A DNA stretch of 64,000 nucleotides from assembly GCF_012927185.1 (NCBI RefSeq), contig NZ_JABBGB010000001.1, positions 1,178,001-1,242,000 on the forward strand, written 5' to 3'. The translations under genes were made by a program, and so were the position numbers. This stretch comes from Pseudoflavitalea sp. G-6-1-2. Its GTDB lineage: Bacteria; Bacteroidota; Bacteroidia; Chitinophagales; Chitinophagaceae. The notes beneath the pieces were generated by a model. It had not been told where the DNA came from. It did not search any database and saw nothing but the letters and a program-made list of their open reading frames with translations. Shown in pieces: positions 27,262 through 36,030 of this stretch (within the stretch, counting starts at the first letter, position 1; every line of letters begins with the position of its first letter).

Positions 27262-28626
27262 ATGAAAAATCAGAACGCACTCAGGATCTTTATCCTCGAA
27301 GATGATCTGTGGTACGGTTCTATGCTGCAGCATTATCTTTCACTGAATCCTGATTACGAAGTAAAAAGATTTGACAAACCTGGCGACCTGTTCAACCACC
27401 TGCACGAAGCCCCCGATGTAATAACCCTCGACTATTTTATGCCCGACATGGACGGCAGTGAGGTCCTCAAAAAAATCCGCGAGATCAATCCGGATATCAA
27501 TGTTGTAATCATCTCAGGTCAGGAAGACCTGCGAACTGCTGTGAGCCTGGTTACCGGCGGGGCTTTCGATTACATTGTAAAAGACGAAGACACCAAAGAC
27601 AGACTCTGGAATGTGCTGCTGCATCTGAAAGAAATTGTGGGATTGAAAAAGAAGATCGCAGCACTGGAAGAGGAAGTTGGTCGCAGAAACGATTACTCGC
27701 GTTTTCTGATCGGCCGCAGCGAATGTATGGAGAAGGTGTTTGCAATGATCGGAAAAGCTTCCGGAACCAACATCACCGTGTCTGTAACAGGCGAAACAGG
27801 AACAGGTAAAGAGATGGTAGCCAAAGCCATCCACTCCAATTCGGACAGAAGCAAAAAACCATTCATTACTGTAAACATGGCTGCCATTCCACGCGAATTG
27901 GTGGAGAGTGAATTATTTGGTCACGAAAAAGGATCATTCACTGGCGCGGTTACACGAAGAATCGGTAAATTTGAAGAAGCAAACAACGGCACGCTCTTCC
28001 TCGATGAGATCGGCGAACTGGAAGTAAGTCTGCAGGCAAAATTGCTACGGGCTTTGCAGGAACGCGAGATCACCAGGGTCGGCAGCAATGATGTGATACC
28101 GATAAACGTTCGCATCATCGTGGCAACCAACCGCGATCTGCTGGAAGAAGTGCATAAAAAGAATTTCAGGGAAGATCTGTATTATCGTCTCATTGGTCTT
28201 CCAATAAAAATGCCCCCGCTCCGCGATCGCGGAAATGATATACTGATATTGGCTAAATCATTTCTCGATCAGTTCTGCGATAACAACAGCCTTCCAAGGA
28301 AAGTGCTAAGCCCCGAATCGGCCAGAAAGCTCACCCAGTACGAGTTTCCGGGGAATGTGCGCGAGCTGCGTTCCATCATGGAACTCACTGCAGTGATGTC
28401 TGATGGCGATACCGTACAACCAGATCATATCATGATCAATACCCCTCCGGCGGCAGTACATGCCATGAACGGAAAAGAAAGAACCCTCCGTGAATATGAA
28501 GTGCAGATTATTCAGCACTTTTTAGACCGGTACGATAAAGATGTGTTGCTGGTAGCAAGAAAACTGGGAATGGGAAAATCAACCATCTATCGAATGATTC
28601 AATCCGGTGAACTGAGAACCAAATAA
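27262..28626 (+). CDS. NtrC-type sigma-54-dependent response regulator
   Basis: 454 residues from the ATG at 27262, where the receiver domain begins (RIFILEDD); the frame is open 38 codons further up. REC domain at about 7-125 with phosphoacceptor D57 and VIISGQED. AAA+ domain with GETGTGKE, GSFTGA (GAFTGA loop with Ser in place of Ala) and GTLFLDEIGEL. C-terminal Fis-type HTH (ARKLGMGKSTIYRMI). It activates sigma-54 promoters when phosphorylated. No cognate histidine kinase lies next to it; a REC-Hpt gene follows 15 bases downstream. Confidence 0.95.
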   Translation: MKNQNALRIFILEDDLWYGSMLQHYLSLNPDYEVKRFDKPGDLFNHLHEAPDVITLDYFMPDMDGSEVLKKIREINPDINVVIISGQEDLRTAVSLVTGGAFDYIVKDEDTKDRLWNVLLHLKEIVGLKKKIAALEEEVGRRNDYSRFLIGRSECMEKVFAMIGKASGTNITVSVTGETGTGKEMVAKAIHSNSDRSKKPFITVNMAAIPRELVESELFGHEKGSFTGAVTRRIGKFEEANNGTLFLDEIGELEVSLQAKLLRALQEREITRVGSNDVIPINVRIIVATNRDLLEEVHKKNFREDLYYRLIGLPIKMPPLRDRGNDILILAKSFLDQFCDNNSLPRKVLSPESARKLTQYEFPGNVRELRSIMELTAVMSDGDTVQPDHIMINTPPAAVHAMNGKERTLREYEVQIIQHFLDRYDKDVLLVARKLGMGKSTIYRMIQSGELRTK

Positions 28627-28641
28627 TCAATCGATATTTCA

Positions 28642-29442
28642 ATGTTGCAGGAAATCAATTACCGTAGCCTTGGCAAAAGAAGGATACTGGTAGCGGAGGA
28701 TACCAGCGTGAATCAATTTCTGGTGCGCAGGATCATCGAGGGATGGGGACTGGAAGTTGATATTGCCAATAACGGACAGGAAGCCTTATCAATGGTACAG
28801 GAGGGAGAATACGATCTTGTACTGATGGATATTCAGATGCCCGTAATGGATGGCATCGAAGCCACACGTCATATCAGGCAGTTGCCGCAAAGCATGAAGG
28901 CCACCATACCCATAGTGGCGCTCACTGCCAACTTCCTCAAGGGCGATCGTGAAAAATACCGCGCAGCCGGCATGAACGATTTTCTTCCCAAGCCATTCAA
29001 TGAATCTGCCTTGTTTGTGGTGGTATCGAATAATCTGCAACAGCAGGGAGTTCAAATAAAACCGAAGGTTCCGCTGCGCGAAGAAACCATCGTACACACA
29101 AATGGCAAGCTTTATGATCTCACACCGCTTCGCGGCATGTCTGGCGGAGATGAAGTGTTTGTTCATAAGCTGGTGCAGCTCTACATTACCTTGTCATCGG
29201 AATCGATGGCGCTGATGAAAGAAGAGCTGAAGAATGGCCGCTATGCGGAAGTGAGCAAGCTGGCTCATAAAATGAAATCGCCTTCCGGAACACTCAAGAT
29301 AGCGTCAGTAAAAGGGATCGTTTGTTCGATAGTCGCATTGACTGCGGAAGAATCACCCGCGAAAATGCCGGAGCTGATAGGTCAGTTGGACAAAGAGTTG
29401 GATCTTTGTCTGGGACAGCTGAAAGCTGATTTTCCGGAATAA
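28642..29442 (+). CDS. REC-Hpt phosphorelay protein
   Basis: 266 residues. Receiver at about 12-130 (ILVAEDTSVNQFLVRR, phosphoacceptor D63 in LMDIQMP, conserved K117). A linker leads to a histidine phosphotransfer domain at about 170-260 with H209 in KLAHKMKSPSG. Receiver-plus-Hpt tails usually belong to hybrid kinases, but here they stand alone without a kinase core. It probably shuttles phosphate between a distant kinase and the NtrC-type regulator in the same operon. Confidence 0.9.
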   Translation: MLQEINYRSLGKRRILVAEDTSVNQFLVRRIIEGWGLEVDIANNGQEALSMVQEGEYDLVLMDIQMPVMDGIEATRHIRQLPQSMKATIPIVALTANFLKGDREKYRAAGMNDFLPKPFNESALFVVVSNNLQQQGVQIKPKVPLREETIVHTNGKLYDLTPLRGMSGGDEVFVHKLVQLYITLSSESMALMKEELKNGRYAEVSKLAHKMKSPSGTLKIASVKGIVCSIVALTAEESPAKMPELIGQLDKELDLCLGQLKADFPE

Positions 29443-29445
29443 AAT

Positions 29446-29940
29446 ATGTCGCATCATTCTATCAGGGCCGTTCAGCGCATACCCGTTAGTGTGGAACAGG
29501 CCTGGCAATTCTTCTCAGACCCTGCAAAGCTGGTGGATATCACGCCGGCGGAATTTGCGTTCAGGGTAATTTCCCGTCATCATGGCCCCGTGGTTTATCA
29601 GGGACAGATCATAGAATATAAAGTGAGTCCTTTGTTGGGCATTCCGCTTTACTGGATGACGGAGATCACGCATGTAGTTCCGTTGAAATACTTTGTGGAT
29701 GAGCAGCGGTATGGCCCTTACAGAATGTGGCATCATCAGCATCATTTTACCGCTATCGATGGTGGAGTAGAAATGGTAGACATAGTACATTACAGCATCC
29801 CCGGATGGTGGATGGGAAGAATGATCAACTCGATACTGGTGAAGAAAAAACTTGAAAGCCTCTTCAGGTACAGGTTTCAGCGGATTGAAGAATTGCTGGG
29901 GAAATGGGAAGGGCAGCAGGTTGATGTGAAAGTTTACTGA
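29446..29940 (+). CDS. SRPBCC-family protein
   Basis: 164 residues. It starts RAVQRIPVSVEQAWQFFSDP, the typical START/SRPBCC first strand and helix, with VSPLLGIPLYWMTEITHV, YGPYRMWHHQHHF and VDIVHYSIPGWW. It is a small ligand-binding fold of the YfcH/polyketide-cyclase-like type found as a single domain in many Bacteroidota. The ligand is unknown. It follows the REC-Hpt gene by 3 bases and is probably co-transcribed. Confidence 0.82.
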   Translation: MSHHSIRAVQRIPVSVEQAWQFFSDPAKLVDITPAEFAFRVISRHHGPVVYQGQIIEYKVSPLLGIPLYWMTEITHVVPLKYFVDEQRYGPYRMWHHQHHFTAIDGGVEMVDIVHYSIPGWWMGRMINSILVKKKLESLFRYRFQRIEELLGKWEGQQVDVKVY

Positions 29941-29971
29941 GTTGCGATTTGATAATCTGAAAATCATATAC

Positions 29972-30013
29972 AAAAAGAAACCCCGGCTGAGTTTGCAGCC
30001 GGGGTTTCTTTTT
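29972..30013. terminator. Bidirectional terminator
   Basis: AAAAAGAAACCCCGGCTG, loop AGTTTG, CAGCCGGGGTTTCTTTTT: an 18-base near-perfect stem between the convergent SRPBCC and TPR genes. Confidence 0.93.
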
Positions 30014-30028
30014 ATGATAAAACATTTA

Positions 30029-30682
30029 TTATCCTGGGATTCTGGAGATGTACTTTTCGATCTCTTTAACTTGTTTTACAACGTCTGGGTTGGTAGGCTT
30101 CAGGGCCTTTGTTTTACGGAAGAACTCTTTGGCAGCGCGGAACTCATGTTTGTTCATCATGATATTGCACATCTGCAGGTAGGCAACGGCTTCGCTTTCT
30201 TTGTCGGCGATACCGGCGCGGAGGGCTTCGCGGATATATTTTTCACCTTGTTTGAAATCACCTTTCTGAAGGGAGATCATTCCCATCTGGAGGTAGTTGG
30301 CTCCCTTCATGTCTTTGGTCATGTTGGTGGTGAGCGACATACCTTTTTTCATATTGGCTTCGGCTGCATCGAAGTTCTGATTAGCCATATCGAGCTGCCC
30401 TTTGATAGTGAAATAGGCAGAGCGGATAGGCTTGATAAGCAGACCGGGAAATTTAACGGAGTTCACAACGCGCTGGGCGCCTTCGATATCGCCGGCTTCC
30501 ATGTATTCCTGTACCAGTCTGAGTGGTCCGATCAGGAAGTGGCTGGCCAGCAGGATCACTCCTATAAAATATAAAGGAAATGAAGGCCAGAAGCCTGCAT
30601 AGACATTGGCAGCAACACCACCGAGAATGAGTATGATGCCGAGGTAAAAGCGATAACGGATGATCCAGGAATAAAACTTCAT
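30029..30682 (-). CDS. TPR-repeat membrane protein
   Basis: 217 residues from the ATG at 30682 (MKFYSWIIRYRFYLGIILIL). Two hydrophobic helices (about 9-26 and 31-52) are followed by about four TPR-like helix pairs, with FDAAEANMKKGMSL, MGMISLQKGDFKQGEKYIREAL and MMNKHEFRAAKEFFRKTKAL. TPR units mediate protein contacts, and no enzyme motif is seen. The frame is open 11 codons upstream of the chosen start. Confidence 0.8.
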   Translation of the reverse strand: MKFYSWIIRYRFYLGIILILGGVAANVYAGFWPSFPLYFIGVILLASHFLIGPLRLVQEYMEAGDIEGAQRVVNSVKFPGLLIKPIRSAYFTIKGQLDMANQNFDAAEANMKKGMSLTTNMTKDMKGANYLQMGMISLQKGDFKQGEKYIREALRAGIADKESEAVAYLQMCNIMMNKHEFRAAKEFFRKTKALKPTNPDVVKQVKEIEKYISRIPG

Positions 30683-30777
30683 ACAATAATTAATAGGGCG
30701 GCAAAGATAGGTCAAAGAATTGAGAGGAAGCTAAGTGCCTTTTTTTGAAATAGTTTCCGGGGGAAGGTGGAAAATAT

Positions 30778-30785
30778 TACTTTTG
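30778..30785 (+). promoter_or_regulatory. -7 element of tRNA-Arg
   Basis: TACTTTTG (TAnnTTTG) about 45 bases before the tRNA. The -33 region is weak (TTTC). The leader between contains a hairpin, CGCC...GGGCG around GGAG/CTCC. Confidence 0.6.
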
Positions 30786-30829
30786 CGGGAATTCGCCAAG
30801 GGGAGGAATCTCCGGGCGAGTGGTGATTA

Positions 30830-30904
30830 GGTCCTGTAGTTCAATGGATAGAATAGAAGTTTCCTAAACTTTTGATACAGGTTCGATTCCTGTCAGGACT
30901 ACCA
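30830..30904 (+). tRNA. tRNA-Arg (anticodon CCU)
   Basis: Full cloverleaf: acceptor GGTCCTG with CAGGACT (G-U at the end), D stem GTTC/GAAT, anticodon stem GAAGT/ACTTT with loop TTCCTAA (anticodon CCT at 30863-30865), T arm ACAGG-TTCGATT-CCTGT, and CCA encoded. It reads AGG codons. The 3' half also forms the end of an antisense recombinase frame, so it is a probable integration site. Confidence 0.93.
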
Positions 30905-31424
30905 TACCGGAAAGCAGCAAATTTTTGTCTGTTTTCCGGTTTTTTGTTTGTCGGAAACCCGCGTCTAGTGTGCATACCAGCGAAACCACCTCATTGAGCC
31001 GAAGAGTTCGATGTTGCGATCCGTCAAAAATGAGTTTTCCGGGGAACATCGAACTCACGATGTTGCGTTTTTCAGGGATGGTTCCGTTGATATAGGCCTG
31101 GTCAATGGCTATCAGGTTATGAACCCCCTTCTGGAGCAGGCCTTCAATTCCCTTTTCCCGTTCGGGAAGTTTCGACAATTGTTTCTCTAGGTCGGTTATC
31201 TGCTTTGTACATTCGGTTTTGACAATCAGAAAGTCTTCATAGGAGAATTGGTTGTCGGCTGCTTTGTTCCGGGTGGTGTTGATGCGGGTGGTCAACTCTT
31301 CGATTTGGGATAGAACTTGTCTTCGTTCTATGCTCATATCGCTGGTTTGTTGCTTTGTATGCTTCGTGAAGTAGCTCTGCATACAGATCGCAATAGGCTG
31401 GGTTGGGCGCATATAGTTTATCAA
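30864..31424 (-). pseudogene. Serine recombinase remnant (C-terminal part) ending inside tRNA-Arg
   Basis: About 186 codons. It matches only the C-terminal helical/coiled-coil part of large serine recombinases as seen in Bacteroidota (RRQVLSQIEELTTRINTTRN, FLIVKTECTKQITDLEKQL, VSLVCTLDAGFRQTKNRKTD). The N-terminal resolvase domain with the catalytic serine is missing. The last 13 codons (VVLTGIEPVSKV-stop) are the antisense of the tRNA 3' half, and the stop overlaps the anticodon loop. That is the expected form of a recombinase gene whose attachment site is a tRNA. The GmrSD-like gene starts its 3' end only 28 bases upstream. Confidence 0.75.
30906..30945 (+). terminator. Terminator after tRNA-Arg
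   Basis: ACCGGAAA (30906-30913) pairs with TTTCCGGT (30933-30940), then a T-run. On the other strand the same bases are recombinase codons. Confidence 0.7.
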
Positions 31425-31451
31425 TTGGAGATCACATTGGCGTTTCTTTAA

Positions 31452-33176
31452 TTATAGCTTCCATATCGTGTAGGCCTCATTTGCTAATTCTGTTGTTCTC
31501 TGTTCGGCATCTTTGTCAGTCCAGCTTCCTTGGTTTTTATATTTGATACAAAAATCTTGAGTAATCTTAAATGCTGATTTTCTGTAATGGGGAATTTTTG
31601 TTTTTAGATCCTTATTTCCAACTTTTGAATTAATTTCTGAAGCTAAAGGTAAAAGGTTTCCAATTTTCCATACCCAAGGGTGTAAATTGCTTTGTGGCTC
31701 AATGTGTTCAAGAGAAAGATTACTTGCTGTAAGTTCACTGGTATTTTGTCTGTTAATTTCAATATTTGTAAAAATATATTGAATCAACTTCTTGTTCTTA
31801 GTTAACCAATCTGTGAATTCTAACTCGTGGAACTTTCTAATGAATAAATCGTTGTTTGGGAGTTTATGTGTTAGTTTAAGGATAAGTTCATTTATTGACT
31901 TTTGAGCGTCTTTTCTTGACGTTTTACTTCTTAGGTCTCTAGATGCTTTTGAATAAATTCCTTCTATTCCAGAAGCCCTTTGGGAACAAACAGCAGTGAA
32001 ACAAAAATGGAATTTTTCAATTTTTTGTAAAGCCTCTCTTAGGTCAGTTATATTGATAAGCTTCTCTTTATAAGACTTTAGTAAAACCAAAACGAAAGAG
32101 CGATGCTGTGATACGCGAAATAAATTAAGGGCTACAAGTGAATTGTAAACTGGTTTAGCTTCTTGTGATTTCCAATCTGTTGGCGTTGGCGCAATTATTT
32201 GAGTATAATCGCTCGCAGCTTCTAATAGTTGTTGAAGAAATTGTTTATACTCTTTTTTTGTTTCTGGAATTAATTTTTGGAAGGAATCATAAATTCTGGC
32301 TTCTGTCAGAAAACTATATTTAGAAATCCAAAAATGCCTAAAAAAGGTGGATAGATTTACTGACTCATCTCTTTGGCGTAATGTAAATTTTATTTTTTTC
32401 CATGTTTCCTTTGCGTAATCAGTAGGGTGATCATCGTCAAGAAGAGTAAATATTTTGTTCTTAATTAAATCAATAGTTTCTAAATCTTTTCCTTTTGCAT
32501 TCAAGGTCTCAAAAATGGTATAAGCTTCTTTTAAGTTGTCAACCGTAATAAATATTGTCTTGAAGGACAAAATTTGATCCCTTAGAATCTTTAGGAGATC
32601 AGTGTAAGAATAATGCTTAGTGTTTTTGCTTGTCTCTTTAAAATCAAAACGAAGATTCTCTTCCTTTAATCGCCTTATATAATAGTCATATGTTAACAAT
32701 AGTTTTTGTTCTTCTTCTGTTTCTGGAATATAATCTAATTCTTTATCGAAATTTTGAATTCTCCTTTGTAAGAAGGGTTTGGGGCTTTCATTTTCAAGCT
32801 TAAAGAATGGTCTGTAGTCCCCATCCTTTCCTTCAACATAGGAATAGCAACTTTTTGATAGAGGTTCATCAATTTCCTTTAAAATTTGGGTTAAAGCTGA
32901 AAAAATAACTGTAATAGTAGTTAACCTTTGTTGACCATCAACTACTAAAAACTCTGTGTCTTTAGAATCATCTCCTACCAAGACAATTGAACCAATAAAA
33001 TAGTCATTTGTCTTTAATTCATTTTGTTCAATATAAATTTGCGAGAGAATATCATCCCAAAACATATCATGTTCAGGCTTTTCCCAAGAAAATTCTCTTT
33101 GAAACCTTGGTATAATATATTTTCTGTTTAATGTTAGTATGTCTTTTATTGTGCGTGTATATGCGAACAAGTTCAT
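31452..33176 (-). CDS. GmrSD-like protein: DUF262 (ParB-like) + DUF1524 (HNH)
   Basis: 574 residues. DUF262 begins with IPRFQREFSW (22-31) and has the ParB-like NTP-binding motif VVDGQQRLTT (near 78-87). A helical middle precedes the C-terminal DUF1524 HNH region, with LEHIEPQ (H491) and GNLLPLASEIN. The fusion is the architecture of GmrSD, a type IV restriction system against modified phage DNA, and of related defence nucleases. The gene is markedly more A/T-rich than its neighbours, which suggests recent transfer. It abuts the recombinase remnant. Confidence 0.9.
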   Translation of the reverse strand: MNLFAYTRTIKDILTLNRKYIIPRFQREFSWEKPEHDMFWDDILSQIYIEQNELKTNDYFIGSIVLVGDDSKDTEFLVVDGQQRLTTITVIFSALTQILKEIDEPLSKSCYSYVEGKDGDYRPFFKLENESPKPFLQRRIQNFDKELDYIPETEEEQKLLLTYDYYIRRLKEENLRFDFKETSKNTKHYSYTDLLKILRDQILSFKTIFITVDNLKEAYTIFETLNAKGKDLETIDLIKNKIFTLLDDDHPTDYAKETWKKIKFTLRQRDESVNLSTFFRHFWISKYSFLTEARIYDSFQKLIPETKKEYKQFLQQLLEAASDYTQIIAPTPTDWKSQEAKPVYNSLVALNLFRVSQHRSFVLVLLKSYKEKLINITDLREALQKIEKFHFCFTAVCSQRASGIEGIYSKASRDLRSKTSRKDAQKSINELILKLTHKLPNNDLFIRKFHELEFTDWLTKNKKLIQYIFTNIEINRQNTSELTASNLSLEHIEPQSNLHPWVWKIGNLLPLASEINSKVGNKDLKTKIPHYRKSAFKITQDFCIKYKNQGSWTDKDAEQRTTELANEAYTIWKL

Positions 33177-33776
33177 ATCGTTTTTTCATTAATGGATTAA
33201 ATAGTTTTCTCTGAAAGAGAGGTATAGAGCGATTGGGTTTCTCAGTAGGAAGTGGCTATTCATAATTTGAAGAGATATTTGGAAAATGTTCGAGAATTAA
33301 TATTCAAGGCAAATCAATAACACTAGATCTAAAATAAAAAAAATCACCAAATGTCAATGAGAATCCTTAATTATAGCTGAAGCTGGTAGTGAATTCTTTA
33401 TTTATTTAAATGTATGATTGTTAGTGACTTATGTGACTTCTTGATTTCCCTGAAGTCCATATGGCGATTTTCTTAGTTAACCTGTCTGATATTTGTCCGA
33501 TCTTCTCCGTCCTCAGCTGCTTGAGTTTTATTCGGTTCTTACGAATCTGATGAAACAAACCGAAGAGTTTTTTTATCATTCCGCAGAAATAGCTTCTAAC
33601 GCTTCATCTCACAAGGGATTGAATTCTCTGATACAGAGATTCATGAACAATACCATCCGGAAAGTCGCTTCATCGTAATTCCCGCTATGCCAAATTGGGT
33701 CATTTCACGGGCAATCCATACTCAGCTGTCAGCTTATATTCATTGCCTGATGTATGTCATCCCAAAAAACCTTATT
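33177..33776. other. A/T-rich accessory spacer
   Basis: 600 bases without a convincing gene. The left two thirds share the low GC of the GmrSD-like gene. Composition returns to the chromosomal average around 33430-33500, which may mark the edge of the inserted segment. A TTG-initiated frame (33493-33678, 61 codons) shows no family features. No copy of the tRNA 3' end was found here. Confidence 0.5.
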
Positions 33777-35306
33777 ATGGAAAATACCAACAACGAATCA
33801 AACCTTGCCACCGGCCCGGTACGAGTTGCCTATTCCCGCGGCCAGCTAAAAACTATCAAGTATTATGATCTTCTCGTAGTAGCCTGTGATCCCAGAAATC
33901 TCGAAGGCATCTGTGACTACCACACCAAAGAATTTCATCTGTTTAACGAACTTCAAAATTTCACCTTTCACACCACCCTCATAAAAGTTCCGCTTCTAAG
34001 AAAACAAGAGCACGGTGTGATCTTCGCTCCTTACGTGCTCGATAAAATGCAGGGATCGGTGTACGGTTTCCGCAATGAGTCCGCCAAGCGATTCGGATTG
34101 AGATTTTCAAATACCATGACAGAAAATCTGGTTACAGTTTATCAGCTTCAGGGCCCTTCTTCAAATCCTTACAGTCCCGACCAGTTCGCAAAAATTCTTG
34201 CGAGTGAATTGCCTAACCTCGATTGGTGGCCGTTCGGAACAAATTATACAGTTGTAGACAGTCTCACCACGCCTTACTTCGATCATTATTCTCAGGAAAA
34301 TCTGCAGGCGCAACTTCCATGGAATTTGCTCGATCTGCAGGGGCAGAACAATACATTGTATGTTCATGCATCTACCTGCTTTGAATCTGCATTGGATTGC
34401 TGGGGATATGCCAATATGCTTTTGGCGGATGGATCTGCAGCAAGGAAATCATTACCAACAAACAAAGCAGCCCGCATCGCCATTCTTGGAGCAGGTGTAA
34501 GTGGACTCCTGTTTGCCGTTAAGCTGAAAAATCTCGGTTATACAAATATCGAACTGCTTGAATCCACGGACAGGTATGGTGGAAAAACGCATACCATCAA
34601 AATGGATGGACCATATCCTCCCGGATATTTTGAGCCAACCTATTGCGAGTTGGGCACCTGTTATATGTCGCCTGCATATGATCCGATGGTTGTAGATTTG
34701 CAAAAGTATCTTGTAGGAAATTCAAGAATCACTTTCGGTCAGGGGAACGATGGATTCAGAGCCATCGTAACAAGAGGTCAGCTTCCAGCCAATTTCAATG
34801 CTCCGCTGGTGATGGGCTATAATGAATACTGCCTGCGCAAAGCCGAAGCTGAACTGGGCCTTAAACCCGGTTGGTTTGATGATAAAGAAGCACAGGCCGA
34901 TCTGTTGATCGAACTCGGAAAGTATGCACTGCTGCACAAATGGATTTTTGGAGATGGATTTCCCATGCCTTCAACTCCTCCAGCGGAATTTCTGAAAGAA
35001 CATTCTTCAAAAACATTCATAGAATTTCTTCGCTATCATAAAATGGATTGTCTGATTGGAATTCTTCAGTATGGATACGAAGTTCAGGGATATGGAACCT
35101 TATCCACCATCCCTGCTTTTTATGGTCTGATATGGATAACCCCGGCAATTATCGAAACGATCATCAAAGATGGACTTGGTGGAAATACACCCATAGTCAC
35201 CGCGTGGTCTAAAGGATGGGGAGATGTTTGGGATCAGATAGTATCAAAAGAAAACCTGAAAATCCTATACAATGTAAAACTGCTGACTATTGAAAGAAAC
35301 CGATAG
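33777..35306 (+). CDS. Flavin amine-oxidase-like protein with swapped halves (apparent circular permutation)
   Basis: 509 residues from the ATG at 33777. The dinucleotide-binding motif ILGAGVSGLLFAVKL, normally at the N-terminus of amine oxidases, lies at about 236-250, followed by the usual ESTDRYGGKTHTI. The last residues are NLKILYNVKLLTIERN. The first residues are GPVRVAYSRGQLKTIKYYDLLVVACDP, the segment that normally follows that strand. Around 194-217, LYVHASTCFESALDCWGYAN resembles the usual C-terminal FAD-contact helix. So the C-terminal half precedes the N-terminal half, joined by a linker of about 15 residues. Function: probable FAD oxidoreductase, substrate unknown. Confidence 0.7.
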   Translation: MENTNNESNLATGPVRVAYSRGQLKTIKYYDLLVVACDPRNLEGICDYHTKEFHLFNELQNFTFHTTLIKVPLLRKQEHGVIFAPYVLDKMQGSVYGFRNESAKRFGLRFSNTMTENLVTVYQLQGPSSNPYSPDQFAKILASELPNLDWWPFGTNYTVVDSLTTPYFDHYSQENLQAQLPWNLLDLQGQNNTLYVHASTCFESALDCWGYANMLLADGSAARKSLPTNKAARIAILGAGVSGLLFAVKLKNLGYTNIELLESTDRYGGKTHTIKMDGPYPPGYFEPTYCELGTCYMSPAYDPMVVDLQKYLVGNSRITFGQGNDGFRAIVTRGQLPANFNAPLVMGYNEYCLRKAEAELGLKPGWFDDKEAQADLLIELGKYALLHKWIFGDGFPMPSTPPAEFLKEHSSKTFIEFLRYHKMDCLIGILQYGYEVQGYGTLSTIPAFYGLIWITPAIIETIIKDGLGGNTPIVTAWSKGWGDVWDQIVSKENLKILYNVKLLTIERNR

Positions 35307-35328
35307 CAAATAACTGATAGTGTTTCGG

Positions 35329-35364
35329 ACCGGAAAAGATGTTTGTTCTTTTCCGGTTTTTTTT
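35329..35364 (+). terminator. Rho-independent terminator
   Basis: ACCGGAAAAG, loop ATGTTTGTT, CTTTTCCGGT and eight T, after the permuted flavoprotein gene. Confidence 0.92.
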
Positions 35365-35394
35365 CAAATGATATTTCCGGAGGAAGCAACTCAA

Positions 35395-35847
35395 TCACAA
35401 TCTGAGTTTGTAACCGATATGTGAAGATTCAAAGCCAAGTCGTTCATAAAAGCGATGAGCATCTGGTCGTAATTTATCTGTTGTGAGTTGAACCAGCCCG
35501 CAACCTGCATTCCGGCATTGTTCTATCGCCCATTGGAACATGGCTTCTCCGATTTTTTCTCCTCTTTTGTTGCTGGCAATACGCACTGCTTCTATCTGTC
35601 CGCGTCGCATTCCGCTGCGCGCGAGCCCTGGTATGAAAGTCAGTTGCAGCGTTCCGATTATTATGTTGTTGTCTTCAACAACAAGCAAAAACTGGTTTGG
35701 ATCTTTATCGATCTCTTCAAATGAATCGAGGTTCTTCTGATTGTCATTCTGTTTTTCTCGTAATGCTCCAAGAATATCATCTGACAGTAGCTGTATTATT
35801 GCTGGAAGGTCTGATATCTCCGCCCTGCGAAAAATAAGGTTTATCAT
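35395..35847 (-). CDS. GNAT-family N-acetyltransferase
   Basis: 150 residues. It starts IFRRAEISDLPAIIQLLSDD. The acetyl-CoA site is in the RIASNKRGEKIGEAMFQWAI segment (R-x-x-G-x-G/A variant), with the C-terminal AHRFYERLGFESSHIGYKL typical of GNAT enzymes. It transfers acetyl from acetyl-CoA to an amine, and the substrate cannot be predicted. It is a single gene, convergent with the flavoprotein gene. Confidence 0.92.
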   Translation of the reverse strand: MINLIFRRAEISDLPAIIQLLSDDILGALREKQNDNQKNLDSFEEIDKDPNQFLLVVEDNNIIIGTLQLTFIPGLARSGMRRGQIEAVRIASNKRGEKIGEAMFQWAIEQCRNAGCGLVQLTTDKLRPDAHRFYERLGFESSHIGYKLRL

Positions 35848-35971
35848 ATGAGTTCACTTATATGTTGAATGGTCTTGCGAATTTATCATATCCATGTGGC
35901 TAATGAGGAATTGAAGAAGAAATTAATAAGGGAAGTTGTTGCAGGCTTCTGATCCAATGATGAAAATTAAT

Positions 35972-36003
35972 GAAAAATCCCTGATCTGCTAAGACCAGGG
36001 ATT
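35972..36003 (-). terminator. Terminator after the tandem-DUF262 gene
   Basis: On the minus strand AATCCCTGGTC, loop TTAGCA, GATCAGGGATT (one G-U), then TTT. Confidence 0.8.
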
Positions 36004-36030
36004 GGGTACTAAATTTACAACACTTTCTTG

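Noticed and set aside
33493-33678. 61-codon TTG-start frame
   Set aside because: Non-ATG start, no family features, no partner; could be a decayed fragment but not supportable.
30906-33776. Second copy of the tRNA-Arg 3' end as an attachment repeat
   Set aside because: The tRNA T-arm/acceptor sequence was looked for in the accessory region and not found, so no element boundary is called.
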